DNA from: Pseudarthrobacter enclensis
Lineage (GTDB): Bacteria; Actinomycetota; Actinomycetes; Actinomycetales; Micrococcaceae
Reading direction: 5' to 3'
DNA: 64,000 nucleotides
NCBI RefSeq assembly: GCF_001457025.1
Contig: NZ_KQ758600.1
Coordinates: forward strand, 558,001 to 622,000
The position numbers and the translations under genes are program-made. Shown one piece after another: positions 8,450-17,025 of the stretch; within the stretch, counting starts at the first letter, position 1; the number at the start of each line of letters is the position of its first letter. Under the pieces are notes generated by a model. That model was not told the DNA's origin, searched no databases, and saw nothing but the letters and a program-made list of their open reading frames with translations.

Positions 8450-10206
8450 TACTTGTTCTCCTTCGCTGCGTTCTTTGACGAACCGGCCAGCTGTTCCTGC
8501 TTTTCGGCCAGCCGGCGTTCGGCGATGGTCATCCGGCGCTCGGCTTCCGCGGCGGCCCCTGCATTCTTGGCGCGGACGTTGGCGGGCCGGTCTTCGGGGG
8601 TGCGGATGCGGCCTGCTCCGCGGTACAGCGGGACAGCGCCGAGGCGCTTGGGGTCCAGCCCGGAGAACCGGTGGCCTTCACCGAAGAACCGTGTGCGGGC
8701 CAGCAGCTGCAGGGTCGGGTGCGTGAACATGAACACGACGATGAGGTCGGCGATCGCGGTCAGGCCGAGGGTGAAGGCGAAGCCACGGACGTTGCCCACG
8801 GCGACGAAGTAGAGCACCAGGGCCGCCAGCAGGTTGACCGCCTTCGAGGCCAGGACGGTGCGCTTGGCCCGCTTCCAGCCGTTTTCGACGGCGGAGACCA
8901 GGCCGCGGCCTTCCCGGAGCTCATCGCGGATTCGTTCGAAGTAGACAATGAACGAGTCCGCTGTCTGGCCGATGGCCACGATGATGCCGGCCACGCCTGC
9001 AAGGGACAGTCGGTAGTTCTCTGTCCACCCGAGGATGGCAATGGCAAGGTACGTCAGGATGCCGGCCACCACCAGTGAGGCGATGGTGACGAAGCCCAGG
9101 GCCCGGTACTGGAACAGGGAATAGACCACCACCAGGAGCAGCCCGATGATGCCGGCCAGCAGGCCCATGCGGAGCTGCTCGCCGCCGAGCGTAGCGGAGA
9201 TCTGCTGCTCGCTCTGGATATCGAAGCTGATGGGGAGGGCGCCGAAGCGGAGCTGGTCGGACAGCGCCTTGGCCGTCTGCTCGGTGAAGCCGCCGGTGAT
9301 CTGCGGCCGGCCGTCGGTGATCACGGCCAGTGAACGCGGAGCCGAAATGACCTGGTCGTCAAGGACGATGGCGAATTGCGCCTTGGGGTCGCTGCCTGAT
9401 TCCCCGCCGGCGGCGACATAGAACTGGTTCAGGCGTTCGGTGACTTCCTTGAACTTGGCGGTGCCTTCGTCGTTGAACTGGATGTTGACGGCCCACTCGT
9501 TGGTGACCGCACCCTGCGCACCCTGTTGGAGCTGGAAGGAGGACGTCACGATGTTGCTGCCCTTCACCTCCACGGGCCCCAGGATGTACTTGATGGCCGG
9601 GTTGGTGTCGGTGGCCGGCTCGCAGGTGACCAGGGGTTTGGCAGGATCCGAACGCTCGGCCTTTTCCGCTGACGCGTTGTCGCAGTCCAGGGCTTCGAAC
9701 TCGCGGTAGATTTCGGGCGTGATCCAGTTGGTGTCGCTGCTGTTGGCGGGTTCCGCCGTCGGCTTGGGCAACTGGTCCTCCGGAGTCCGGGACTCCTCGG
9801 GGACGGCAGCACCGGCGCCGTTGAGCAGGACCGGACGGAAGTTCATGTCAGCAGAGGCCTGGATGAGGTCGCGGGTCTCGGAGGACGGCGTGCCTGGAAG
9901 GCTGACCACGACGTTGCGTCCCGACTGGGTGCTGATTTCGGCTTCCGCCACACCGGAACCGTCAACGCGCTGCCGGATGATGGCAACAGCCTGGTTGAGC
10001 TGCTCTTCATTGATGTCGGAACCGCCCTCGACCTTCGGCGCCAGGATCATCTGGGTGCCGCCTTCGAGGTCGAGTGCCAGCTTGGGCGACCAGCTTGCCT
10101 TCCCGGCGGCGGTGCCGCCAGCCAGGACGGCGGTCAACGCGGCGATGATTACAGCCAGCCAGACCAGGACCCTGAGGCCGGGTTTCTTGGGGCCAGTTCG
10201 TGCCAT
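8449..10206 (-). CDS. secD: Protein translocase subunit SecD
   Basis: Partner of SecF in proton-driven protein export. It has 585 residues: an N-terminal membrane helix (about 13-33), the conserved LDLEGGTQMIL block, a large extracytoplasmic region, then five C-terminal membrane helices with GQTADSFIVYFERIRDEL and LKASKAVNLL-like stretches, and a charged tail (SSKNAAKENK end). The start is the ATG at 10206. It follows yajC after a 94-bp gap that contains a 12-bp hairpin, and it is directly coupled to secF. The central extracytoplasmic insert is Pro/Ser/Asp-rich (around residues 150-200), as in other Arthrobacter-type SecD. Confidence 0.97.
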   Translation of the reverse strand: MARTGPKKPGLRVLVWLAVIIAALTAVLAGGTAAGKASWSPKLALDLEGGTQMILAPKVEGGSDINEEQLNQAVAIIRQRVDGSGVAEAEISTQSGRNVVVSLPGTPSSETRDLIQASADMNFRPVLLNGAGAAVPEESRTPEDQLPKPTAEPANSSDTNWITPEIYREFEALDCDNASAEKAERSDPAKPLVTCEPATDTNPAIKYILGPVEVKGSNIVTSSFQLQQGAQGAVTNEWAVNIQFNDEGTAKFKEVTERLNQFYVAAGGESGSDPKAQFAIVLDDQVISAPRSLAVITDGRPQITGGFTEQTAKALSDQLRFGALPISFDIQSEQQISATLGGEQLRMGLLAGIIGLLLVVVYSLFQYRALGFVTIASLVVAGILTYLAIAILGWTENYRLSLAGVAGIIVAIGQTADSFIVYFERIRDELREGRGLVSAVENGWKRAKRTVLASKAVNLLAALVLYFVAVGNVRGFAFTLGLTAIADLIVVFMFTHPTLQLLARTRFFGEGHRFSGLDPKRLGAVPLYRGAGRIRTPEDRPANVRAKNAGAAAEAERRMTIAERRLAEKQEQLAGSSKNAAKENK

Positions 10207-10233
10207 TGTCGATCTTTCTCTTATTCACGGAGG

Positions 10234-10263
10234 AACCGCCGGTGCGAGCGTGCACCGGCGGTT
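10234..10263 (-). other. Hairpin between yajC and secD
   Basis: Perfect 12-bp arms AACCGCCGGTGC (10234-10245) and GCACCGGCGGTT (10252-10263) with a 6-base loop. There is no U-tract. In the middle of an operon it may be a partial terminator or an RNA processing/stability element that sets the YajC to SecDF ratio. Confidence 0.6.
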
Positions 10264-10300
10264 GTCCGCAGCGGTAGAGGGATGGTGCTGTCAGCGGGGA

Positions 10301-10726
10301 CTAGCTGTCCTTCTTGCCCTCGCCGTTGAGGCGCTTCAGGGTTTCATCGGGGGTCTCTGCCGGAGTGGCGGGAGTTTCCGCGGCGGTGGCGGTGCTGCCG
10401 GTTTCCGTTGCGGTCAGGGAGGAGGCGTCGTCCGGGACGGCCGGTGCTGCGGGTTCAGGCGCAACGGCGGGTTCGACGATCTTGGTCACGGCCTGCCGGT
10501 GGACGGTGGCCAGGTTGCCCGGAGAGAGTTCCAGGGTGACCTTGTTCTCGGCCTCATCCATGTCCACGATCCGGCCGAACAGGCCGAAGCTGGTCATGAC
10601 CTCGACGCCCGGGCCGAACTTCGACTGGAGCTCCGCCTGCTGCTGCTGCGTCTTCTTGTTGCGGCGGAACATCATGAAGATGAACACGCCGAGCATGACG
10701 AACAGGAGAATTGACATTGGATCCAA
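10301..10726 (-). CDS. yajC: Preprotein translocase subunit YajC
   Basis: Small single-pass membrane protein that joins the SecDF complex. The 141-residue product has one N-terminal helix (about residues 7-20), the typical basic turn FRRNKKTQQQQAELQ, the conserved KFGPGVEVMTSFGLFGRI fold and a long Ala/Pro/Glu/Thr-rich tail not present in shorter family members. I chose TTG at 10726 because AAGGACGG lies eight bases before it; the ATG three codons later (10717) is the alternative. It leads yajC-secD-secF, and the 200 bp upstream (10727-10926) holds no gene I can recognise. Confidence 0.92.
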   Translation of the reverse strand: MDPMSILLFVMLGVFIFMMFRRNKKTQQQQAELQSKFGPGVEVMTSFGLFGRIVDMDEAENKVTLELSPGNLATVHRQAVTKIVEPAVAPEPAAPAVPDDASSLTATETGSTATAAETPATPAETPDETLKRLNGEGKKDS

Positions 10727-10926
10727 GGGGAATTCCGTCCTTTGTGGTACCTGGCTGGTTTTCCGGCACCGCCGGGCTTCGTCTATGCCGGGCGGAACAG
10801 TCATGGAAGCCAATCCCCTGACGGAGTTCCCGCACCGGCAGCGCAGCCGGCAGGCCACGCGCACAACAAAGACCCGAACGTGCCGAGCGTCATACCAGTC
10901 TAAGGGGAAAAGCTGAAGGGAGCCTG

Positions 10927-12012
10927 TTATTGGCTCTCCGGGGCCCGGTCCCCCGGTGCCTCCGCACCCGTTTCGGGGTCGAAAAGGTCCAGCTGTTCCT
11001 GGGCGAACACGTTGGCGGGAACGGCATAGCCGAGGTGCGTCCACGCGGGCGCCATGGCGATGCGGCCCCGAGGGGTCCGGCCCAGGAGCCCCTCGCGGAC
11101 CAGGAACGGCTCCGCCACCGTTTCCACGGTCTCGGTTTCCTCGCCCACGGCGATGGCCAGGGTGGAAAGCCCCACCGGCCCGCCGCCGAACTTGGTGATC
11201 AACGCCTCAAGGACGGAGCGGTCCAGCCGGTCGAGGCCCTTCTTGTCCACCTCGTACATGTCCAGCGCCGCCGACGCCGACCGGGCGTCGATCTGTTCCA
11301 CGCCGTGAACCAGCGCCCAGTCACGCACCCGGCGCAGCAGCCGGTTGGCGATGCGGGGGGTGCCGCGGGAGCGCCCGGCGATCTCGGCGAAGCCGGCGGA
11401 GTTTACCTTCAGGTCCAGCAGTCCCGCGGAGCGGCGGAGGACCAGCTCGAGTTCAGGGACTGAATAGAACTCCAGGTGGCCGGTGAAACCGAACCGGTCG
11501 CGCAGCGGTCCCGGCAGCAGGCCGGCGCGAGTGGTGGCACCCACCAGGGTGAACGGAGGCAACTCCAGGGGGATGGCGGTGGCGCCGGCCCCTTTGCCCA
11601 CCACAATGTCCACGCGGAAGTCTTCCATGGCCATGTAGAGCATTTCCTCGGCGGGCCGGGACATGCGGTGAATCTCGTCGAGGAAAAGGACCTCGCCCTC
11701 CGACAGCGAGGACAGGATCGCGGCGAGGTCGCCGGCGTGCTGGATGGCGGGGCCGCTGCTGAGCCGGAGCGGGGCGTTCATTTCCGCGGCGACAATCATG
11801 GCCAGGGTGGTCTTGCCGAGGCCGGGAGGTCCGGAGAACAGCACATGGTCGGCGGTGCGTCCGCGCATCCGGGAGGCCTGCAGTACCAGCGAGAGCTGCT
11901 TGCGCACGCGGTGCTGTCCTACGAAGTCATCCAGGTTCTTGGGCCGGAGCGCGGCCTCGATGGCCCGTTCTTCCGGTTCCTCCCCTGCAGCTACCAGTGA
12001 GGGTTCAGCCAC
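10927..12012 (-). CDS. ruvB: Holliday junction branch-migration ATPase RuvB
   Basis: Hexameric AAA+ motor that drives branch migration with RuvA. It has 361 residues with Walker [12 protein letters not shown] (about residue 68), Walker B ([10 protein letters not shown]), sensor 1 region GATTRAGLL and a C-terminal winged-helix domain ([12 protein letters not shown]). The start at 12012 lies eight bases inside the ruvA reading frame, so the two are translationally coupled. It is the last ruv gene before yajC. Confidence 0.98.
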   Translation of the reverse strand: MAEPSLVAAGEEPEERAIEAALRPKNLDDFVGQHRVRKQLSLVLQASRMRGRTADHVLFSGPPGLGKTTLAMIVAAEMNAPLRLSSGPAIQHAGDLAAILSSLSEGEVLFLDEIHRMSRPAEEMLYMAMEDFRVDIVVGKGAGATAIPLELPPFTLVGATTRAGLLPGPLRDRFGFTGHLEFYSVPELELVLRRSAGLLDLKVNSAGFAEIAGRSRGTPRIANRLLRRVRDWALVHGVEQIDARSASAALDMYEVDKKGLDRLDRSVLEALITKFGGGPVGLSTLAIAVGEETETVETVAEPFLVREGLLGRTPRGRIAMAPAWTHLGYAVPANVFAQEQLDLFDPETGAEAPGDRAPESQ

Positions 12013-12646
12013 GGGTGCCTACGCGGTTGCCGGCCCGGGCGCCGTCCTGGCCCAGCCAGCGGAGCGTGGTCCGGAGGATTTCGGGCACGTTGCCGCGGAA
12101 CGAGACCTCGGGTTCGTCCGCCAGGGCCTTGTCGATGCTTGCCGTGGCGTCCTTTTCAGACCAGCCGAGGCTGGTCATGGCAGCCACAACCTGCGGCTTC
12201 CAGGCGGCTTCCGCCGGGGTGGACGCGGCGGCAGCGGCCGTTCCCTGCGGGACCAGCTTGCCGGCCAGCTCCAGTACTATCCGGCCGGCCACCTTGGGGC
12301 CGATCCCGGGAACCTTCGTGAAGGTTTTGCTGTCCCCGGTGTGCGCGGCGACGCGGATGGCCTCGGGCTCGTGGACCGCCAGCACGGCAAGGGCGAGGCG
12401 CGGCCCGACCCCGCTCACGCTCAGCAGGACCTCGAAAACCTCGCGTTCGTCGTCATCCGCGAACCCGAAGAGCGTCAGAGAGTCTTCGCGGACGATCAGT
12501 GAGGTGAAGACCTTGCCTTCTTCGCCGACGTGGAGCCGGCTGAGGGTCTGCGGCGTGGCGTAGACACTCATGCCCGCACCGTTGAGGTCGATGACGGCCG
12601 TGGACAGGCCAACGTGCGCTACGGTTCCGCGGAGGAAACTGATCAA
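12005..12646 (-). CDS. ruvA: Holliday junction recognition protein RuvA
   Basis: Tetrameric protein that binds four-way junctions and recruits RuvB. It has 213 residues: an N-terminal OB fold starting [13 protein letters not shown], two helix-hairpin-helix motifs ([16 protein letters not shown] and [19 protein letters not shown]) and a C-terminal RuvB-binding domain ([13 protein letters not shown]). An Ala-rich flexible linker separates domains II and III. A degenerate SOS-box-like sequence lies 56 bp upstream, after the end of ruvC. Confidence 0.97.
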   Translation of the reverse strand: MISFLRGTVAHVGLSTAVIDLNGAGMSVYATPQTLSRLHVGEEGKVFTSLIVREDSLTLFGFADDDEREVFEVLLSVSGVGPRLALAVLAVHEPEAIRVAAHTGDSKTFTKVPGIGPKVAGRIVLELAGKLVPQGTAAAAASTPAEAAWKPQVVAAMTSLGWSEKDATASIDKALADEPEVSFRGNVPEILRTTLRWLGQDGARAGNRVGTRG

Positions 12647-12701
12647 GGCCTGGCTCCTGCTGTACCGCCGGCGGCATCAGGGACGATGACCAGCCGGCTA
12701 T

Positions 12702-12717
12702 CCGAACATATCTACGA
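12702..12717 (-). promoter_or_regulatory. Degenerate LexA (SOS) box-like site before ruvA
   Basis: On the minus strand TCGTAGATATGTTCGG matches 13 of 16 positions of TCGAACATATGTTCGA, a form of the actinobacterial SOS consensus. The right half-site GTTCG is intact; the left half is damaged. Location between ruvC and ruvA would give ruvAB damage induction separate from ruvC. Confidence 0.45.
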
Positions 12718-12742
12718 ATACCCTAGCAAGATGCCCGGACAT

Positions 12743-13321
12743 TCAACGCGCGCGGCGCGCCTTCGCCTCCGCTTCCGCCCACGCCCTTTGCGCCGGCGTC
12801 AGCGACGAACTTCCGGGGCCGGTGGTGGCCACCGACGCGCCGCTGCCTGCACGCCACGCATGGGTGATGGCCAGCGCCAGTGCGTCCGCGGCGTCGGCAG
12901 GGCGCGGCGGGGCGTCAAGCCGGAGGATCTTGGTGACCAGCTTGGTCACCGCTTCCTTGTTGGAGGAACCGCTGCCGGTGACCGCCGCCTTGACCTCCGA
13001 CGGCGTGTGCAGGGCCACCGGGATGCCCCGGCGCGCCGCGGCGGCGATGACGACGCCGGACGCCTGTGCCACGCCCATCACGGTACTCACATTCAGTTGC
13101 GAGAAGACGCGTTCGACGGCGAGCACCTGCGGCTCCCAGCGGTCCAGCCATTCGTCGATGGCTGCGGCGATGACCAGCAGCCGCTGGTCCAGGGTTTCCT
13201 CCGGGGATGTTCCCACTACCCCCACCGCGACCATGGTGGCCCGGCGGTTGCGTTCGACGTCCACCACGCCGATGCCGCAGCGGGTCAACCCGGGGTCGAC
13301 GCCCAGGACCCGCAGCGTCAC
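12743..13321 (-). CDS. ruvC: Holliday junction resolvase RuvC
   Basis: Endonuclease that resolves Holliday junctions. The 192-residue protein shows the RNase H-like active site: the first Asp in [13 protein letters not shown] (residue about 8), Glu in [12 protein letters not shown] (about 68) and the acidic pair near the C-terminus in [15 protein letters not shown] basic tail ([11 protein letters not shown]) follows. It is 68 bp downstream of yebC and 96 bp upstream of ruvA, so ruvC-ruvA-ruvB are in order on one strand. Confidence 0.97.
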   Translation of the reverse strand: MTLRVLGVDPGLTRCGIGVVDVERNRRATMVAVGVVGTSPEETLDQRLLVIAAAIDEWLDRWEPQVLAVERVFSQLNVSTVMGVAQASGVVIAAAARRGIPVALHTPSEVKAAVTGSGSSNKEAVTKLVTKILRLDAPPRPADAADALALAITHAWRAGSGASVATTGPGSSSLTPAQRAWAEAEAKARRAR

Positions 13322-13389
13322 GGAGCAGCGGCGGCAGGCCGCGGGGCGTCCTGCCGGGACTGTCGGGGCTTAACTGGCAAGGCCGGTGG

Positions 13390-14145
13390 TCACTCGGATT
13401 CGAGGGCGGCCTGGACCTCGTCGCTGAAGTCGGCGTTGCTGTAGACGTTCTGGACGTCGTCGAGGTCCTCGAGGGCGTCTGCCAGCTTCATGAACTTCCG
13501 GGCGCCGTCGACGTCCAGGTCCACCTGCATGGACGGCACGAACTCCACCTCGTCGGTGTCGTAGTCAATGCCCGCTTCCTTGAGCGCCTCACGGATGGCC
13601 GGCAGGTCGCCGGGTTCTGAGTGGATCTCGAAGGCCTCGCCGTTGTCCTTGACTTCCTCTGCCCCGGCATCCAGGACGGCCATGAGGACGTCGTCTTCGG
13701 TCAGGCCGTTCTTGGGCAGGTTGACCACGCCCTTGCGGGTGAACAGGTAGCTGACGGATCCGGGGTCGGCGATGGTGCCGCCGTTGCGGGAGATGGCGAG
13801 GCGGACCTCGGACGCGGCACGGTTCTTGTTGTCGGTCAGGCACTCGATCAGGAGGGCCGAGCCCTGCGGGCCGCGGGCCTCGTACATGATCTCGGTGTAG
13901 TCCACCACTTCACCGGTGAGGCCGGCGCCGCGCTTGATGGCGCGGTCAATGTTGTCATTGGGAACCGAGGTCTTCTTGGCCTTGGTCACGGCCAGTTCCA
14001 GGCCGGGGTTTCCGGCCATGTCCGGACCGCCCATGCGGGCAGCGACTTCGATGTTCTTGATCAGCTTGGCGAAGGACTTTGCACGCCTTGCGTCAATGAC
14101 GGCTTTCTTGTGCTTGGTAGTAGCCCATTTGGAGTGGCCTGACAT
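13390..14145 (-). CDS. YebC/PmpR family (TACO1-like) protein
   Basis: Cytoplasmic protein of the YebC family, historically called a transcriptional regulator and more recently linked to translation through proline-rich stretches. The 251-residue product begins [18 protein letters not shown] and has the signatures [43 protein letters not shown] and the acidic C-terminal domain. It starts two bases after the pdxT stop, with AGGAG inside the end of pdxT. The position pdxT-yebC-ruvC is highly conserved in Actinobacteria. Confidence 0.96.
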   Translation of the reverse strand: MSGHSKWATTKHKKAVIDARRAKSFAKLIKNIEVAARMGGPDMAGNPGLELAVTKAKKTSVPNDNIDRAIKRGAGLTGEVVDYTEIMYEARGPQGSALLIECLTDNKNRAASEVRLAISRNGGTIADPGSVSYLFTRKGVVNLPKNGLTEDDVLMAVLDAGAEEVKDNGEAFEIHSEPGDLPAIREALKEAGIDYDTDEVEFVPSMQVDLDVDGARKFMKLADALEDLDDVQNVYSNADFSDEVQAALESE

Positions 14146-14147
14146 GC

Positions 14148-14858
14148 TTACGCTTCTCCTCTGATCATGCGGATAAAAAGTTCATGTACGCGTTTTTCCC
14201 CGGTCACTTCCGGATGGAAGGAGGTGGCCAGCAGCGGGCCGGAACGCACAGCCACAATTCTAGCCGTCCCGGGCAGGGCGGCGGCGTGGGACGCATGTTC
14301 CGGGTCTGCGGGCTCCACCTGCGCCAGGACCTCCACGGAGGGGCCGACGCGTTCAACCCAGGGGCCGCGGATGAAGACGGCGTGGACCGGGGCGACACCT
14401 GATTCGGTGGCACTGAAATCCAGGCCCTTGAAGTCCAGGTCCGTTTCGAAGGAGTCGCGCTGGCGTCCGAAGGCGTTGCGGCGGACGGTCATGTCCAGCC
14501 CGCCGAATGTCTGCTGCGGGGCACCGGCCAGGTCCGTGGCGGGGTCGGCGATGTCCGAGGCGAGCAGGATCATGCCGGCGCAGGAGCCGTAGACCGGCAG
14601 GCCCTCCGCGATGCGCCCGCGCAGCGGTCCGGCCAACTCGAATGCGCGTGCCAGCTTGTCGATCGCAGTGGACTCGCCGCCGGGGATGATCAGGCCGTCC
14701 AGCCCGTCGAGTTCCTGTGGCCGGCGGACGCTGACGGCCTGGGCCCCTGTTTCCGCCGCTGCGCGCAGGTGCTCGCGGAAGTCGCCCTGAAGTGCCAGGA
14801 CGCCGATCCGCAGGCCTGAACCCAGGCGTGCAGAAGCCTCGGAAAGGGTGTTTGTCAT
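14148..14858 (-). CDS. pdxT: Pyridoxal 5'-phosphate synthase glutaminase subunit PdxT
   Basis: Class I glutamine amidotransferase that passes ammonia to PdxS for vitamin B6 synthesis. The 236-residue protein has [26 protein letters not shown], the nucleophile Cys in [11 protein letters not shown] (about residue 92) and the His-Glu pair in [16 protein letters not shown]. About 15 extra residues precede the usual start. Its partner PdxS is about 6 kb away because a MurT-GatD-CapA-M3 cassette lies between them; the start is 90 bp from the divergent murT. Confidence 0.96.
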   Translation of the reverse strand: MTNTLSEASARLGSGLRIGVLALQGDFREHLRAAAETGAQAVSVRRPQELDGLDGLIIPGGESTAIDKLARAFELAGPLRGRIAEGLPVYGSCAGMILLASDIADPATDLAGAPQQTFGGLDMTVRRNAFGRQRDSFETDLDFKGLDFSATESGVAPVHAVFIRGPWVERVGPSVEVLAQVEPADPEHASHAAALPGTARIVAVRSGPLLATSFHPEVTGEKRVHELFIRMIRGEA

Positions 14859-14936
14859 TCAACCAGCATACGGTCCCGGGGCCAGCAGTCCGTCCGGCGC
14901 CCGGCAACGCCCGGGGGTTGCATGCCGCGGCTGGGA

Positions 14937-14942
14937 TATATT
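14937..14942 (+). promoter_or_regulatory. Candidate -10 element, leaderless murT
   Basis: TATATT ends six bases before the murT ATG at 14949, so transcription would begin at or next to the A of the start codon. No convincing ribosome binding site precedes this ATG, which fits a leaderless mRNA. No clear -35 at standard spacing. Confidence 0.5.
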
Positions 14943-14948
14943 CGAACC

Positions 14949-16241
14949 ATGTCCTTCTTCAGTGTTTCGCTCGGCAAGCTGGTGCGCCGGGTGTCCCGGC
15001 TTCGGGGCGGCGGGTCCGCTTTGCCGGGGCTTGTGGTTGAGAAAATCGACCCCGGCTTCATGCGGCGGACACTCACCACGCTCCCCCATGGCGTTGCGGT
15101 GGTCAGTGGCACCAACGGCAAGACCACCACCACCAAGATGGTCGTGGAACTGCTGGAAAGCCAGGGGCTGAAAGTGTTCACCAACCGCACCGGGAGCAAC
15201 TTCACCCGGGGCGTCGCTGCCGCCCTGCTTGGCGAGGTGGACTGGCGCGGCCGGCTCGATGCCGACGTCGCCGTCCTGGAACTCGACGAGGCCCACGCCG
15301 TGCATTTCGTCAACAGCGTTCCGCCCCGGTACTGCCTGCTGCTGAACGTCCTCAGGGACCAGCTGGACCGTTTCGGCGAGATCGACAAGACCGCCCAGCT
15401 CCTCCAGCACATCGCCGCCAAGACCACCGGAACGGTAGTCCTGAACCGCGAGGATCCGAGGGTGGCCCGGATTGCCGACACCTTGACGGGCCAGGACGTG
15501 CGCTACTTTGGCCTGGACGATTCCCTCCTCGGCACGTTCCCGAATGACGATGACATGCGGGCCGCTCCCGGCAGCCCCGCGCCGGCGGGCCTGTCCGAAA
15601 AGCCGGCGGCCGACGTCGTGCTCCGCACAGTGGGCGCGGACAGCGCCGAGTTTGAGTACGACGGCGGCCGTGTCACCACCGGGATGAAGCTCCGCGGCGT
15701 CTACAACATCTTTAACGCGGCAGCGGCATTGACGCTGGCGCGGAGCATCTGCGGCGGCGCTGCGGCGGACACGGACCACGAAACGCTGCTGCAGGCGTTG
15801 TCACAGGTGGCGCCCGCCTTTGGCCGAGGTGAAAGCCTCACCGTGGAGGACCAGCCGCTGGACCTGGTGCTGGTCAAGAACCCCAGCGGGTTCCGCCTGG
15901 GCCTGAAGTCCTTCCCCGCCGGCGGCTACGCCACCATGATCGCCATCAATGACAACTACGCCGACGGCCGCGACATGTCCTGGCTGTGGGACGTGGAGTT
16001 CGAGTCGCTCCGCGACGGCGGCGTCGACCGGGTTACCGGTTCCCGGGCCTATGACATGGCACTGCGGCTGCAGTACGACGAGGTCGCCGTCGGAGCCGTG
16101 GAACCGGACATTGCCGCGGCCCTTGCCGCGTTCATCCGGGAGGGGCAGGGGCGGCCCAAGCGCATCTTCTGCACCTACACGGCCATGCTCGCCATCCGCC
16201 GCGAACTGTCCAAGATCACCACAGTGGAGGTTGTGTCGTGA
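14949..16241 (+). CDS. murT: Lipid II isoglutaminyl synthase subunit MurT
   Basis: Mur-ligase subunit that activates the D-Glu of lipid II so that GatD-derived ammonia can amidate it. The 430-residue protein has the Mur ligase P-loop VSGTNGKTTTTK (residues 52-63), central domain signatures LNVLRDQLDRFGEIDKT and YNIFNAAAA, and a C-terminal DUF1727 domain with NDNYADGRDMSWLWD. The four-cysteine ribbon described in the Staphylococcus aureus protein is not visible: no CxxC pair occurs between residues 180 and 240. It overlaps gatD by four bases (GTGA) and diverges from pdxT. I set the start at ATG 14949, not 14922. Confidence 0.93.
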   Translation: MSFFSVSLGKLVRRVSRLRGGGSALPGLVVEKIDPGFMRRTLTTLPHGVAVVSGTNGKTTTTKMVVELLESQGLKVFTNRTGSNFTRGVAAALLGEVDWRGRLDADVAVLELDEAHAVHFVNSVPPRYCLLLNVLRDQLDRFGEIDKTAQLLQHIAAKTTGTVVLNREDPRVARIADTLTGQDVRYFGLDDSLLGTFPNDDDMRAAPGSPAPAGLSEKPAADVVLRTVGADSAEFEYDGGRVTTGMKLRGVYNIFNAAAALTLARSICGGAAADTDHETLLQALSQVAPAFGRGESLTVEDQPLDLVLVKNPSGFRLGLKSFPAGGYATMIAINDNYADGRDMSWLWDVEFESLRDGGVDRVTGSRAYDMALRLQYDEVAVGAVEPDIAAALAAFIREGQGRPKRIFCTYTAMLAIRRELSKITTVEVVS

Positions 16242-17002
16242 GCCCCGAAACACCAGTCCCCGCCGCCGCTCCCCACGGGGACAACAAGGGGGTGCTGCGG
16301 GTGGTGCAGCTGTACCCGCGGGACATGAACATCTACGGGGACTGGGGCAACGCGCTTGTCCTGCAGCAGCGCATCCGCTGGCACGGGTACACGCCCGAAC
16401 TGCTGGAATACAACGTCGGTGACCCGTTCCCGGACGGGGTGGACATCATCGTTGGCGGCGGCGGCCAGGACAGCGGGCAGCTGGTCATCCAGGACGACCT
16501 GCAGGCCAGGGCCGGAACGTTGAAGGACCTCGCCGAAGCCGACACACCCATGCTCGTGATCTGCGGCCTGTACCAGCTGTTCGGCCGGTTCTTCAAGACG
16601 CGGACCGGCTCGGTGATTCCAGGCATCGGCATCCTGGACGTGGAAACGCACGGCACCGACGAACGCCTGATCGGCAACGTCAAGGTGGCAACCCCGGAGT
16701 TCGGTGAGGTGCTGGGTTACGAGAACCACAGCGGCCAGACCACGCTGGGCAGTGGTGTCCGGCCGCTCGGAACAGTCGCCAAGGGAACCGGCAACAACAG
16801 CAGCGACGGTCATGAAGGCGCCCGCTACCGCAACATCGTGGCCAGCTACCTCCACGGCTCGCTGCTGCCCAAGAACCCCGCCATCGCCGATTTCCTCATC
16901 AGCAAGGCAGCAGAACGGAAGTTCGGCTCCTTCGAACCCGGGACCCCGGATGACCGGTTTGTGGGACCCGCCAGGGAGCACGCTGCGCGCCGTCCCCGCT
17001 GA
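16238..17002 (+). CDS. gatD: Lipid II isoglutaminyl synthase glutaminase subunit GatD
   Basis: Glutamine amidotransferase of the cobyric-acid-synthase type that supplies ammonia to MurT, giving amidated peptidoglycan stem peptides. The 254-residue product starts with GTG overlapping the murT stop. The nucleophile is Cys109 in LVICGLYQLFG and the catalytic His is His206 in SYLHGSLLPKNP; GGGGQDSGQ forms the substrate loop. The C-terminal tail past about residue 235 is Pro/Arg-rich. It converges on the CapA-like gene 23 bp later. Confidence 0.94.
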   Translation: MSPETPVPAAAPHGDNKGVLRVVQLYPRDMNIYGDWGNALVLQQRIRWHGYTPELLEYNVGDPFPDGVDIIVGGGGQDSGQLVIQDDLQARAGTLKDLAEADTPMLVICGLYQLFGRFFKTRTGSVIPGIGILDVETHGTDERLIGNVKVATPEFGEVLGYENHSGQTTLGSGVRPLGTVAKGTGNNSSDGHEGARYRNIVASYLHGSLLPKNPAIADFLISKAAERKFGSFEPGTPDDRFVGPAREHAARRPR

Positions 17003-17025
17003 CGGCGGCAAGGCCCGGCGCCGGC

